A DNA stretch of 64,000 nucleotides from assembly GCA_964434385.1 (NCBI GenBank), contig CAYSUW010000005.1, positions 16,024-80,023 on the forward strand, written 5' to 3'. Position 1 is the stretch's first letter; every line of letters starts with the position of its first letter. Of this stretch, positions 26,011-34,922 are shown one piece after another. Below the pieces are notes generated by a model, which was given only the letters and a program-made list of their open reading frames with translations, ran no database searches and was not told the origin of the DNA. The stretch comes from GCA-002700125 sp964434385. Lineage in GTDB: Bacteria; Chloroflexota; Dehalococcoidia; Lucifugimonadales; Lucifugimonadaceae. Made by a program: the position numbers and the translations under genes.

Positions 26011-27039
26011 ATGAAAATAGATTTTAGAAGTGATACCGTAACTAAACCTACAGAAGAAATGCGAAAAGCTATGTACGATGCTGAATTGGGAGATGATGTA
26101 TATGGAGATGATCCTACTGTAAATAAATTGCAAGAACTAGCTGCAGAAAAAACGGGAAAAGAATCAGCACTTTTAGTTTCTTCTGGAACAATGAGTAACT
26201 TAGTTGCTATTCTTGCATTAGCACAAAGAGGTGACGAGGCAATTGTAGGAGATAAATCTCATATTTTTTTAAATGAAGCTAGTGGAGCTTCTGTTTTAGG
26301 AGGAATCAGTTTAAGGCCTGTTAAGAATCAAGAAGATGGATCAATTGAATTTGATGATATTGAAAATTCTATAAATCCTATTGATCCTCATAAAACTAAA
26401 AGTTCTATTTTGTGCTTGGAAAACTCGCATAATTTAACTGGAGGACAACCTTTGAGTCCTACTCAAATTTCTGAACTTTCAGATTTTGGTAGAAAATTTA
26501 ATTTAAATATTCATTTAGATGGAGCAAGAATTTTTAATTCTGCAGTGGCATTGAAAGTTGATTTGTTAGATTTAACAAAATCTGTAGATACTATAGGTTT
26601 TTGTTTGTCTAAAGGTTTATCTTGTCCTATTGGAAGTGTAATATGCGGACCTGAAGATTTTATAAAAGAAGCAAACCGTTGGAGAAAAATGTTAGGTGGT
26701 GGAATGAGACAAGCTGGTGTATTTGCTGCTGCAGGAATTGTAGGTTTGAATTCAATGATTGATCGAATGGATGAAGATCATCAAAATGCAAAAAAACTCG
26801 CTTTTGGTTTATCTGAATTTTCTGAAATTATAATTGATCCTGATAGAATAAAAACAAATATTGTTAGATTTGATTTGAAAGAAATGGATTCAGATTTCTT
26901 TGTATCAAAGCTAAGAGAAAATGGTGTTTTGGTAAATGGTTCAGTGAAGACAAAGAATTTGAGAATGGTTACTCATTATGGCATTATTTCTGAAGATATT
27001 GACTATACAATTGAAAAAGTTAGCAAAATAGTTAATTAA
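26011..27039 (+). CDS. ltaE: Low-specificity L-threonine aldolase
   Basis: PLP enzyme cleaving threonine or allo-threonine to glycine and acetaldehyde. 342 residues. IDFRSDTVTKPTEEMRKAM at the N-terminus is diagnostic. VYGDDPTVNKLQ follows, then HLDGARIFNSAVAL with the ring-binding Asp, and CLSKGLSCPIGSV with the Schiff-base Lys near 205. It is preceded by AAGGAAGGA about 5 bases before the ATG and converges on rarA. Confidence 0.95.
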   Translation: MKIDFRSDTVTKPTEEMRKAMYDAELGDDVYGDDPTVNKLQELAAEKTGKESALLVSSGTMSNLVAILALAQRGDEAIVGDKSHIFLNEASGASVLGGISLRPVKNQEDGSIEFDDIENSINPIDPHKTKSSILCLENSHNLTGGQPLSPTQISELSDFGRKFNLNIHLDGARIFNSAVALKVDLLDLTKSVDTIGFCLSKGLSCPIGSVICGPEDFIKEANRWRKMLGGGMRQAGVFAAAGIVGLNSMIDRMDEDHQNAKKLAFGLSEFSEIIIDPDRIKTNIVRFDLKEMDSDFFVSKLRENGVLVNGSVKTKNLRMVTHYGIISEDIDYTIEKVSKIVN

Positions 27040-27042
27040 TTT

Positions 27043-28293
27043 TTAATGATTTTTTTCATTAAAAAATTTCTTTCCTTTTAATTCTTCTGGTAAATACTCT
27101 ATTTTCTTACCCAAATTATTATGAGGGTTTTCATACCCTTTTCCGTAATTAAATCTTTTAGAAACAGAATTAGTAGCATTCCTTAAATGTAATGGGACTT
27201 CATGTTTTATAGGTTTATTAACTTCATCTAAAGCTGATTGGATAGCTATATAGGCAGAATTGTTTTTTGGTGCTTTTGCTAAGTAAATTGTTGTTTCTGA
27301 AAGTATTATCTTAGATTCTGGCCATCCAATTCTAGCTACACTCTCTAGAGCAGATGAAGCAATTGTAAGAGCTAAAGGATCGGCTAAACCTATATCTTCA
27401 GAAGCAGAAATAACCAATCTTCTTCCGATTATTTCAGGATTTATTCCTGTATCAATTAATCTTGCTAACCAATAAACAGAAGCATCTACATCTGATCCTC
27501 TAACCGATTTAATTAATGCTGAAATTAAATTGTAGTAATTATCATTGTTATAAGAAGTTGTTAATTCAGTTTGTAATATATTATTTATTTGATCTTCTGT
27601 GATAATTATTGAGTTTTGTTTCCCTTGTGAAGCTAATTCTATTGTATCTAAGATTATTCTTACATCGTTGGAAGTTTTTGAAATGAAGGTTTTTAAAGTT
27701 TCATCTGAAATTTCAATATTTTTTTCATTAAGCCTACTTCTAGGATCATGCAATGCTTGTTCAATAACATTTTTAATTTCATTAAATTCAAGATGTTTTA
27801 GTATGAATACTCTACATCTTGATATCATAGGGCCTATTAATGTTCTACCAGGGTCTTCTGTTGTAGCACCTATAATTGTAGCTATCCCATCTTCTATAAT
27901 GTTTAAAAGTGATTCTTGTTGGTTTCTAGAAAAATGGTGAATTTCATCTATAAATATTACTGTTTTTACATTTTGAGTTCCAAGTGTTTCTTTAGATTTT
28001 CTTGAAGCTTGACGAATAGATTCAACTCCGGATTTGACTGCATTAATAACTTCTAATTTAGAATTAGAAGAATTTGCAATAATATTAGCTAAAGTTGTTT
28101 TTCCTACGCCAGGAGGTCCCCACAAAATCATAGAAGGAATTATTTTTCTTTCAATGGATGTTCTTATTACTGATTTATTTCCTAACAAATGAGATTGACC
28201 AAAAAATTCATTTAAATTTCTTGGTCTTACTCTTCTAGAGAGAGGAGAATTGTATATTTTTTGTATCTCAGAATTATGATCAAATAAATCCAC
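27043..28293 (-). CDS. rarA: Replication-associated recombination protein RarA (MgsA)
   Basis: AAA+ clamp-loader-like ATPase acting at stalled forks. 416 residues. Walker A WGPPGVGKTTLA is near 58-69, Walker B FIDEIHHF near 112, then a sensor segment ATTEDPG, and the C-terminal tetramerisation region with YWLARLIDTG. SPLSRRVRPRNLNEFFGQ is the family N-terminus. Divergent from coaE with a 115-base gap. Confidence 0.96.
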   Translation of the reverse strand: MDLFDHNSEIQKIYNSPLSRRVRPRNLNEFFGQSHLLGNKSVIRTSIERKIIPSMILWGPPGVGKTTLANIIANSSNSKLEVINAVKSGVESIRQASRKSKETLGTQNVKTVIFIDEIHHFSRNQQESLLNIIEDGIATIIGATTEDPGRTLIGPMISRCRVFILKHLEFNEIKNVIEQALHDPRSRLNEKNIEISDETLKTFISKTSNDVRIILDTIELASQGKQNSIIITEDQINNILQTELTTSYNNDNYYNLISALIKSVRGSDVDASVYWLARLIDTGINPEIIGRRLVISASEDIGLADPLALTIASSALESVARIGWPESKIILSETTIYLAKAPKNNSAYIAIQSALDEVNKPIKHEVPLHLRNATNSVSKRFNYGKGYENPHNNLGKKIEYLPEELKGKKFFNEKNH

Positions 28294-28408
28294 TAGTACC
28301 TTGATAATTATTTCTTTGTTTTTATATTTGAGTTAAGGTATATTCTACTATTTCATGGATATATTATCTAAGTTATGAAATATCAAAATTCAAATTTTTA
28401 TTAAAGCG

Positions 28409-28996
28409 ATGTTTGTGTTAGGAATCACAGGTTTAATAGGAAGTGGCAAATCAGAAGTTTGTAAGTTGCTTGGCAATTATGGATTTCAAGTAATCGAATT
28501 AGATGAAATGGCACATCAATCATACAAAGTTGGTACTGATGTTTATGAAGAAATAATTAATATTTTTGGATGTCAAATAATCAACCCTGATTTAACTATT
28601 AACAGAAAGAAATTAGGCGATATTGTTTTTTTTAATAAGAAAAAATTAACTGAGTTAGAAGAACTAGTATGGCCTAAAGTGGATAATGAAATTCGAAATA
28701 GATTTAGAACTTTAAAAAAATCTTTGTGTGAAAAAGTAGTTATTGAATCTGCTTTGCTTTTTAAGAGTGGTTGGGATAAATTTTGTGATCAGATTTGGTT
28801 TGTAGAATCATCAGAAAATATTATTAAATCAAGATTAGCTAAATTCAGAGGAATGTCTGAAGAAAAAATAGATTCAATTTTGTCTCTTCAGTTAAATTCT
28901 CCACAGATCAAAGAAAAGGCTGATAAAATAATTTTGAATGATGATGACTTGAAAAACTTGGAAGAAATAATTAACAAAACATTAAAGATAGTATAA
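28409..28996 (+). CDS. coaE: Dephospho-CoA kinase
   Basis: Last step of CoA synthesis, phosphorylating the ribose 3'-OH. 195 residues. P-loop GLIGSGKSEV at about 6-15, FQVIELDEMAHQ with the substrate Asp, VIESALLFKSGW and the lid region around SRLAKFRGMSEEKI. It is followed 15 bases later by the MoxR ATPase. Confidence 0.95.
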   Translation: MFVLGITGLIGSGKSEVCKLLGNYGFQVIELDEMAHQSYKVGTDVYEEIINIFGCQIINPDLTINRKKLGDIVFFNKKKLTELEELVWPKVDNEIRNRFRTLKKSLCEKVVIESALLFKSGWDKFCDQIWFVESSENIIKSRLAKFRGMSEEKIDSILSLQLNSPQIKEKADKIILNDDDLKNLEEIINKTLKIV

Positions 28997-29011
28997 AAGA
29001 GAGGATTAATT

Positions 29012-29884
29012 TTGCCTTCACAAAAATCTAGTTATAAAAATATTAAAATTGAGGATTTCAAAATTACTGAAAAACCTTTTTATATACCTATTTCTGATGA
29101 AATTAATATTTTCCATTCTGCATATAATCAAAAAATACCAGTATTACTTAAAGGCCCTACTGGAACAGGAAAGACCAGATTTGTTGAATATATGGCATGG
29201 CATATTTCTAATGTTGCTTATAATTCCAAGGCCAAAAATAATCTAACACAAGTTCCTTTAATTACAGTAGCATGCCATGAAGATCTTACAGCTAGTGATT
29301 TAGTAGGGCGTTATCTTATAGATCCTGAAGGTACAAGATGGGTAGATGGTCCTTTAACCAGAGCTGTTAAAGCAGGAGGTATATGTTATCTAGATGAAGT
29401 AGTAGAAGCTAGAAAAGATACCACTGTAATTATTCATCCTTTAACTGATCATAGAAGAGTTCTTACAGTCGATAAACTTGGTGAGTTGATAGAAGCTTCA
29501 GAAGGTTTTTTGATGGTTGTTTCCTATAATCCAGGATATCAGAATGCTTTAAAAGATTTAAAGCAAAGCACAAGGCAAAGATTTATAGCTATTGAATTTG
29601 ATTTTCCTCCATTTGAAGTTGAAAAAGAAATTATCAAAACTGAAGCAGGAATTGATGATTCTACAGCATCTTCATTAGCCACAATTGGAGAAAAAATTAG
29701 AAATTTAACTGATTATGGTTTAACTGAAGCCGCTAGTCCCAGAGTTTTAATTTATGCTGGCCGTCTTATAAAAGAAGGAATTCCACCTAGAAGAGCATGT
29801 CAAGTTGCAATAACTTGGGGTATTACAGATGATAAAAAACTGCACAGTAGTATAGAAGAAGTGATTTCAGCTATTTTTCCTTAA
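29012..29884 (+). CDS. MoxR-type AAA+ ATPase (CbbQ/NirQ/NorQ family)
   Basis: 290-residue AAA+ protein. Walker A is LKGPTGTGKTRFVE near 46-59, Walker B GICYLDEVVEARKD near 127, and the C-terminal helical lid follows. The arrangement is typical of NorQ/CbbQ chaperone ATPases that remodel metalloenzymes together with a vWA partner. That partner is encoded two genes downstream. TTG at 29012 is the start, with GAGGA upstream. The target enzyme is not obvious in the window: no rubisco, nitric oxide reductase or methanol dehydrogenase is visible. Confidence 0.9.
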   Translation: MPSQKSSYKNIKIEDFKITEKPFYIPISDEINIFHSAYNQKIPVLLKGPTGTGKTRFVEYMAWHISNVAYNSKAKNNLTQVPLITVACHEDLTASDLVGRYLIDPEGTRWVDGPLTRAVKAGGICYLDEVVEARKDTTVIIHPLTDHRRVLTVDKLGELIEASEGFLMVVSYNPGYQNALKDLKQSTRQRFIAIEFDFPPFEVEKEIIKTEAGIDDSTASSLATIGEKIRNLTDYGLTEAASPRVLIYAGRLIKEGIPPRRACQVAITWGITDDKKLHSSIEEVISAIFP

Positions 29885-29912
29885 AATAAACTTCGTAATT
29901 ACAATTTAAAAT

Positions 29913-30491
29913 ATGCAGTATTCAGTAAAACAAATAGAATCAACCTTAAAAGTTAATAAGGTTCCAAAAATTTCTGATAAAAAGTTTTTTGGAATTCCAA
30001 AAGCAGCAGTTTTTGTATTATTAATAGATAGGCCTTATGGAACAAGTATTCTTTTAGTGAAAAGATCTTCTAAAGTTTCTACTCATAAAGGTGAAATATG
30101 TTTTCCTGGTGGTAAAGAAGAAAATTCAGATAAATCTCTTTTAAATACCGCTTTTAGAGAATTGAAAGAAGAAATAGGTGTTTCTAGAGACTCAGTAAAT
30201 TTAATTTGCTCTCTGACTCCAGAAATTACTAGAACAGGCTATGTTATTATTCCTTTTGTTGGACATTTACTTGATGATTCTTCTATAAAACCTGACATGT
30301 CAGAGATAGAAAAAGTAATGTTTGTCACTTTGAAAGATATACAAGATCCTGATAGAAAACGAACTATAGATTTTATTTTGGATGGTTCTAGTTTTCATAG
30401 AAATGGTTTTATGGTGAAGAATTATCTTGTATGGGGAGCAACATCTAATATCACCAATGAATTAATAACAAAAATTAATTATTACAATTAA
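29913..30491 (+). CDS. Nudix hydrolase (CoA pyrophosphatase-like)
   Basis: 192-residue Nudix protein. The Nudix box is GGKEENSDKSLLNTAFRELK followed by EEIG, near 64-87, with the extended spacing typical of CoA/NUDT7-type pyrophosphatases. The preceding VLLVKRSSKVSTHKGEICFP segment also fits that subgroup. It sits between the MoxR ATPase and its vWA partner with gaps of 28 and 2 bases, so it is co-transcribed with both. CoA pyrophosphatase is the best guess; substrate not proven. Confidence 0.88.
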   Translation: MQYSVKQIESTLKVNKVPKISDKKFFGIPKAAVFVLLIDRPYGTSILLVKRSSKVSTHKGEICFPGGKEENSDKSLLNTAFRELKEEIGVSRDSVNLICSLTPEITRTGYVIIPFVGHLLDDSSIKPDMSEIEKVMFVTLKDIQDPDRKRTIDFILDGSSFHRNGFMVKNYLVWGATSNITNELITKINYYN

Positions 30492-30493
30492 GA

Positions 30494-33400
30494 ATGAGTT
30501 CAGAATATCAAAATAAAAAATTAGAAAAAATTGAAAAAGAATTAGAGTCAATTTCTAAAGAATTATATTTGACTTTCCTTCATAGCAGAAAAGAGTTAAA
30601 AAATTATTTTGATGAAAAAACTCTTGTTGAATGGGCTTCGAATGGATTAAATATTTCTCAAGCCTCTCAAAATTCCTTGAACACAGGTAAAAAATTTTTT
30701 GAAATCAGTTCTTTTCTTTATGAAAAAATCCCTAAGTCTGTTTTTAATATTTGGATGGAAAAAGTAGTTTTGATTTGCAAAGATTCTAGTACTTTAGGAT
30801 ATTCATACTTGATTTCTAGTCCCTCGATTTTGAATGTTTTAAGACCTAGATATTTACAAGAATGGTCTGATATAAGTAAAAATATTTATACTGGATCATG
30901 GAAGACAAATTCTTTAGCTTCTAAATTTATGGAGTCTTCTCCATTTTTACTTAAAACAATTTCTTTTGATGATTTAAAAAATTTATCGGATTATTTGAAT
31001 AATATTGCAGTAAAATCATGTGATTTGGCTATTCAAAATTTAGAATGGTGTAAAGAAAATTTATCTATTTTAGGTAAAGAAAATTCTGATTTCATAGTAC
31101 TGATAAAATCTTTAAGTAATTCAGATTGGCGCGAAATAAATGGTTTTTTTGAATTTTTAGATTTAAATATTGAGAAAAATAAAATAGAAAATATTAGTTA
31201 CCTTATTCAGTTACTCTTACATTTTGAATTAGAAAAAGATAAATCGGAAAAACCAAAGAACAATTCCGATAATTTCTATCAGAACCAATCTAATATTAAG
31301 ATATCTGATTTCACAAAAACTTTTCTGTCGATTACAGAAAAATTTGGAAATTCAGATCTTGAGAATATTTTTAATATGAATTTAAAGCTTATTAAACTCT
31401 CATCTAAAGCTGCAAATAATTTCAATAATTCTGTAAATGTTCTATTAGAAAAATTGACTAATAGCCAACTAAAAGAATGGTTTTCAACTGGATTAGCACT
31501 TCTAAAGAAAGATATTGTTTTAGGTCAAATGTATTTTGCAATGGAAACAGAACAATCAATATTGTTACTGGATTCTTTGTCATATTCTGTAGATATAGAA
31601 AGAGAAAAAGAAATGTTTAAAATTTATTGTGCTGCTCTATCTGGAAAAGAACTTGAAATTCAATCATCTCAAAAACTTGTTGAAAAACAAATTGGTTGGT
31701 TAGATTCAAATTTGGCTACTACTGAAGGAACTACAATTTTTCTTCCACAAACTATAAAAAGATTTAATTCAAAAAAAGATAATTTTGCATGGTATAAAGT
31801 TATAGCTACGCATCAGACTGGTCATGTTGAATTTGGGAGTTTTGAATTTAATTTTAATAGAAAATCTTCTTCTTTTATTGATTTAAGGTCTCGTGTTTGG
31901 GATTTAAAATCCCCAAAGATTACAAATGATTCTAATAACGAAAATAATCTTGACCAAAATTCTAAATCATATTTATCTGATATTAGTAAATTTTTAGATT
32001 TATTTGATGATTCAAAACTAGCTTTAGATATTTTTACTTTATTAGAGGCTTCTAGAATTGATAAAAAAGTTTTAAGAGTATACCAAGGCATCAAAGAAGA
32101 TTACTTAAAAGTTCAGAATATAGCTATAACTAATAGGCCTAAAATTGAAGAATTGCCTACTAGAGAAGCTTTGGTAGAGATTTTAATAAAATACAGTATC
32201 AATCCTAATATAAAAATCAATATTCCTAAAATTCATAAAGATACAATTTTAAGATTGTCCATTTTTGTAGACAAAATGAATTCTCCTAAAGCTTTAGTTG
32301 AAGATTCAGCAGAAGCAACTATTAGAATATATAAAATTCTTTCAGAAATTGAGAATACTGTGTCTGATGAACAAGAGTTTGAAGAATTAGATCTAGATCA
32401 AGACAATCAAAATGAAGAAAATAGTGAAGAAAATGATCAAGTAATTAAAGATATATTAGACTATTTCCAATCGTTTGAAGAAGTCTTAGAATTTAGCAAT
32501 TCAACAGAAGACACATCTGATTCTGAAGTTGTCCCTGAAGAATCAGATTATAAATCACCTCAAGAAGTGGAATATAGAGGAGATTTTAAGCCTGAACTAT
32601 CTCAATTGCTTTATGATTTGCAAATTGCCGGAGGAACTGATTTAGATGGTCAAAATATGAATCTTTCAGAAAGTGAATTAGAAAAAATGCTCAAAAATTC
32701 TTCTGAAATTCAAGATGGAGATTCTTCTGAAACTGATCAAATTGATGGTAATGTAGCAAAAAATATTGCTGATCTTATAGATAAACTAGATGGTCAAGAA
32801 TCGAAATCTGGAGGAATGTTTTCTGATTCATTTGGTCATGTTGATGAAACTGGTAATAGTTTAGTCCCTTCAGGAAAAGATCAATTTGTATATGATGAAT
32901 GGGATTTTAGAGCAAAAGAATATAAAAAACATTGGTGTTTAGTCAATGAAAAAAGTATGTCTGAAGGCGAATCTGATTTTTATGATGAAACTCTTTCAAA
33001 TTATTCTGGTTTAATGAAAGAAATAAGGAAACAGTTTGAATTGATTGTTCCGGAAAACTACAGAAAAATTAAAAGATTGGAAGATGGAGAAGAACAAGAT
33101 CTTGACCTTGTTATAGAGGCCATGACTGATTTAAGAGCTGGAATTACTCCTTCAGAAAAATTATATTGGAGAAGAAATAAAGTCGAGAGAGATATAGCTG
33201 TAGCTTTCCTATTGGATATGAGTGCTTCAACTGCAGAAGCTATTGAAGATACAAAATATTCTAGAGATGATTGGGGTGCTCCCGATGATCCTGAAAAATA
33301 TATGGAATGGTTAAGGAAAAGAAGATCTCAGGGATTAAGGAGAGGTTACAAAAGAATTATAGACTTAGAAAAAGAAGGGATAATTCTTTTGATAGAAGCC

Positions 33401-33880
33401 TTAGAAACTTTAGGTGATTTTTATGGAATCTATGGTTTTTCAGGATACGGACGTGAGAATGTTGAATTCTTTGTAATGAAAGAAATAGAAGAGAAATTCA
33501 GTCCTGAGGTTTCAAAGAGAATCGATAGAGTAAGTCCTTTACATGCTACTAGAATGGGTCCTGCAATCCGTCATACTATAAAAAAATTAGAAAATGTTGA
33601 AGCAAAATCAAGGTTTTTATTTTTGATCAGTGATGGTAGGCCTCAGGATAGAGGATATAGCAGAGAAGGAGTGGAAAAAGAGTATGCAGTAAATGATACC
33701 AAAAAAGCTTTACAAGAGGCTAAATCTAGTGGTATCACACCTTTCTGTTTAACTGTAGACAAACAGGGTCATGATTACATGAAAAATATGATGGATGATA
33801 TGAGCTATGAGGTATTGGACAACATCAGTCTTTTGCCATTAAGATTACCTGAATTGTATAAAGCTTTAACTATGACTTAA
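30494..33880 (+). CDS. Large vWA-domain protein, CbbO/NorD-like partner of the MoxR ATPase
   Basis: 1128 residues. The C-terminal quarter is a von Willebrand factor A domain with the MIDAS motif DMSAS near 908-912, the conserved RRGYKRIIDLEKEG helix, a Thr-bearing loop LHATRMGPAIRHT and the strand LFLISDGRPQD. This pattern is that of NorD/CbbO. The N-terminal two thirds are alpha-helical with repeated Trp/Ser-rich segments. A strongly acidic linker of Glu, Asp and Asn follows around 625-780. Length is well above the 600-800 residues common for NorD/CbbO. It is predicted cytoplasmic and to work with the MoxR ATPase to activate a metalloenzyme; the client is unknown. Confidence 0.85.
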   Translation: MSSEYQNKKLEKIEKELESISKELYLTFLHSRKELKNYFDEKTLVEWASNGLNISQASQNSLNTGKKFFEISSFLYEKIPKSVFNIWMEKVVLICKDSSTLGYSYLISSPSILNVLRPRYLQEWSDISKNIYTGSWKTNSLASKFMESSPFLLKTISFDDLKNLSDYLNNIAVKSCDLAIQNLEWCKENLSILGKENSDFIVLIKSLSNSDWREINGFFEFLDLNIEKNKIENISYLIQLLLHFELEKDKSEKPKNNSDNFYQNQSNIKISDFTKTFLSITEKFGNSDLENIFNMNLKLIKLSSKAANNFNNSVNVLLEKLTNSQLKEWFSTGLALLKKDIVLGQMYFAMETEQSILLLDSLSYSVDIEREKEMFKIYCAALSGKELEIQSSQKLVEKQIGWLDSNLATTEGTTIFLPQTIKRFNSKKDNFAWYKVIATHQTGHVEFGSFEFNFNRKSSSFIDLRSRVWDLKSPKITNDSNNENNLDQNSKSYLSDISKFLDLFDDSKLALDIFTLLEASRIDKKVLRVYQGIKEDYLKVQNIAITNRPKIEELPTREALVEILIKYSINPNIKINIPKIHKDTILRLSIFVDKMNSPKALVEDSAEATIRIYKILSEIENTVSDEQEFEELDLDQDNQNEENSEENDQVIKDILDYFQSFEEVLEFSNSTEDTSDSEVVPEESDYKSPQEVEYRGDFKPELSQLLYDLQIAGGTDLDGQNMNLSESELEKMLKNSSEIQDGDSSETDQIDGNVAKNIADLIDKLDGQESKSGGMFSDSFGHVDETGNSLVPSGKDQFVYDEWDFRAKEYKKHWCLVNEKSMSEGESDFYDETLSNYSGLMKEIRKQFELIVPENYRKIKRLEDGEEQDLDLVIEAMTDLRAGITPSEKLYWRRNKVERDIAVAFLLDMSASTAEAIEDTKYSRDDWGAPDDPEKYMEWLRKRRSQGLRRGYKRIIDLEKEGIILLIEALETLGDFYGIYGFSGYGRENVEFFVMKEIEEKFSPEVSKRIDRVSPLHATRMGPAIRHTIKKLENVEAKSRFLFLISDGRPQDRGYSREGVEKEYAVNDTKKALQEAKSSGITPFCLTVDKQGHDYMKNMMDDMSYEVLDNISLLPLRLPELYKALTMT

Positions 33881-34920
33881 TTAAAATTATTAAGTATTTC
33901 TTGAGCCCATTTCTTATCTGCTAAAATCACATCTTCTCCGTCTTGAGGCACAACGAAAACATGTTTTCCATCAGGACTATTAGAGCCAAAAGTAATTGCT
34001 ACCCTCGAAATAATCTTATTACCCTTAGAATTAAAACCTTCAGTTCTTATAAAAATATGAGGGGAGTTAGAATTGGCACCAAATTTTTCAAAGTCTTTTG
34101 GGGTTTTTAATCCAGTCCCTTCGGATGCAATTCCGTCAAAATCTGGTTTAGAGATATGTTTTATTAGATCCCTTAATTCTTTTTGATCTTTTATTTGTTT
34201 ACCTCTACATGGTTCTATTTCTAAATAAGGCTCTTTTGTTTCTGGATGAATTAACAATTCGCATTTTTCCCAATTGAAACTATTTTCAGGATTAGATTTG
34301 ATGTATCCGAATGCTTTTGAGATCTTCCCATCAATATAGAAAACTATCTCAGTAACAGTCATTGGATCTAGAGAATAAAACCAGTCTGGTAGTGGCGGAA
34401 TATCAGCAAGTTTTTGAATGACTTCACCCCAACTCACATCAACAGCCATTATCTTTGTTCTACCTTTTACTGTTGCATAGTGATAGGATCCATCAGGAGT
34501 TTTATCGCCTAACTCAACCTCAACTTTACTTCCATCAGAAAGTTCAATTTGAAGTGATAAAGTAGGTTCATCAAGGCCAAATTTTGATCGATTCTGTTCT
34601 GAGTCATCTATGAATCTGCTTGTTAATGGACCTTGTAATAAAAATGTAAAACCTCCCCATCTATTTAAATTAAGAGGTGTGTTTATTAAGGAAGTAAAAA
34701 ACCATAATCCTTGTTGATCTTCTCTTTTTTCTACTGAAATTTCATTTGTATTAGTTTTTATATTAATCGCAGTCATATCCTTATTTGATATTCTGTATAG
34801 ATAAGGAGATTCTTGGTTGTTGTCATCTTCTGAATTATAAACTTCTAAATAGAGCCATGTTCCTAATATAGAACTTAGGGCTAATAGAATTACGAGTACA
34901 AGTGAAATTCTGATACTCAA
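33877..34920 (-). CDS. DUF4340-domain membrane-anchored protein
   Basis: One N-terminal membrane helix (IRISLVLVILLALSSILGTW) followed by a long soluble region of DUF4340 type, with beta-rich segments such as KVEVELGDKTPDGSYHYAT and WFYSLDPMTVTEIVFY. The frame extends upstream to an ATG at 34995, inside the previous gene. I prefer TTG at 34920, 2 bases after that gene's stop and 9 bases after a GGAGGAG Shine-Dalgarno, giving 347 residues. DUF4340 genes commonly follow Gld-type ABC exporter genes, as here. It probably faces the cell exterior and helps the exporter; mechanism unknown. Confidence 0.8.
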   Translation of the reverse strand: MSIRISLVLVILLALSSILGTWLYLEVYNSEDDNNQESPYLYRISNKDMTAINIKTNTNEISVEKREDQQGLWFFTSLINTPLNLNRWGGFTFLLQGPLTSRFIDDSEQNRSKFGLDEPTLSLQIELSDGSKVEVELGDKTPDGSYHYATVKGRTKIMAVDVSWGEVIQKLADIPPLPDWFYSLDPMTVTEIVFYIDGKISKAFGYIKSNPENSFNWEKCELLIHPETKEPYLEIEPCRGKQIKDQKELRDLIKHISKPDFDGIASEGTGLKTPKDFEKFGANSNSPHIFIRTEGFNSKGNKIISRVAITFGSNSPDGKHVFVVPQDGEDVILADKKWAQEILNNFN

Positions 34921-34922
34921 AC

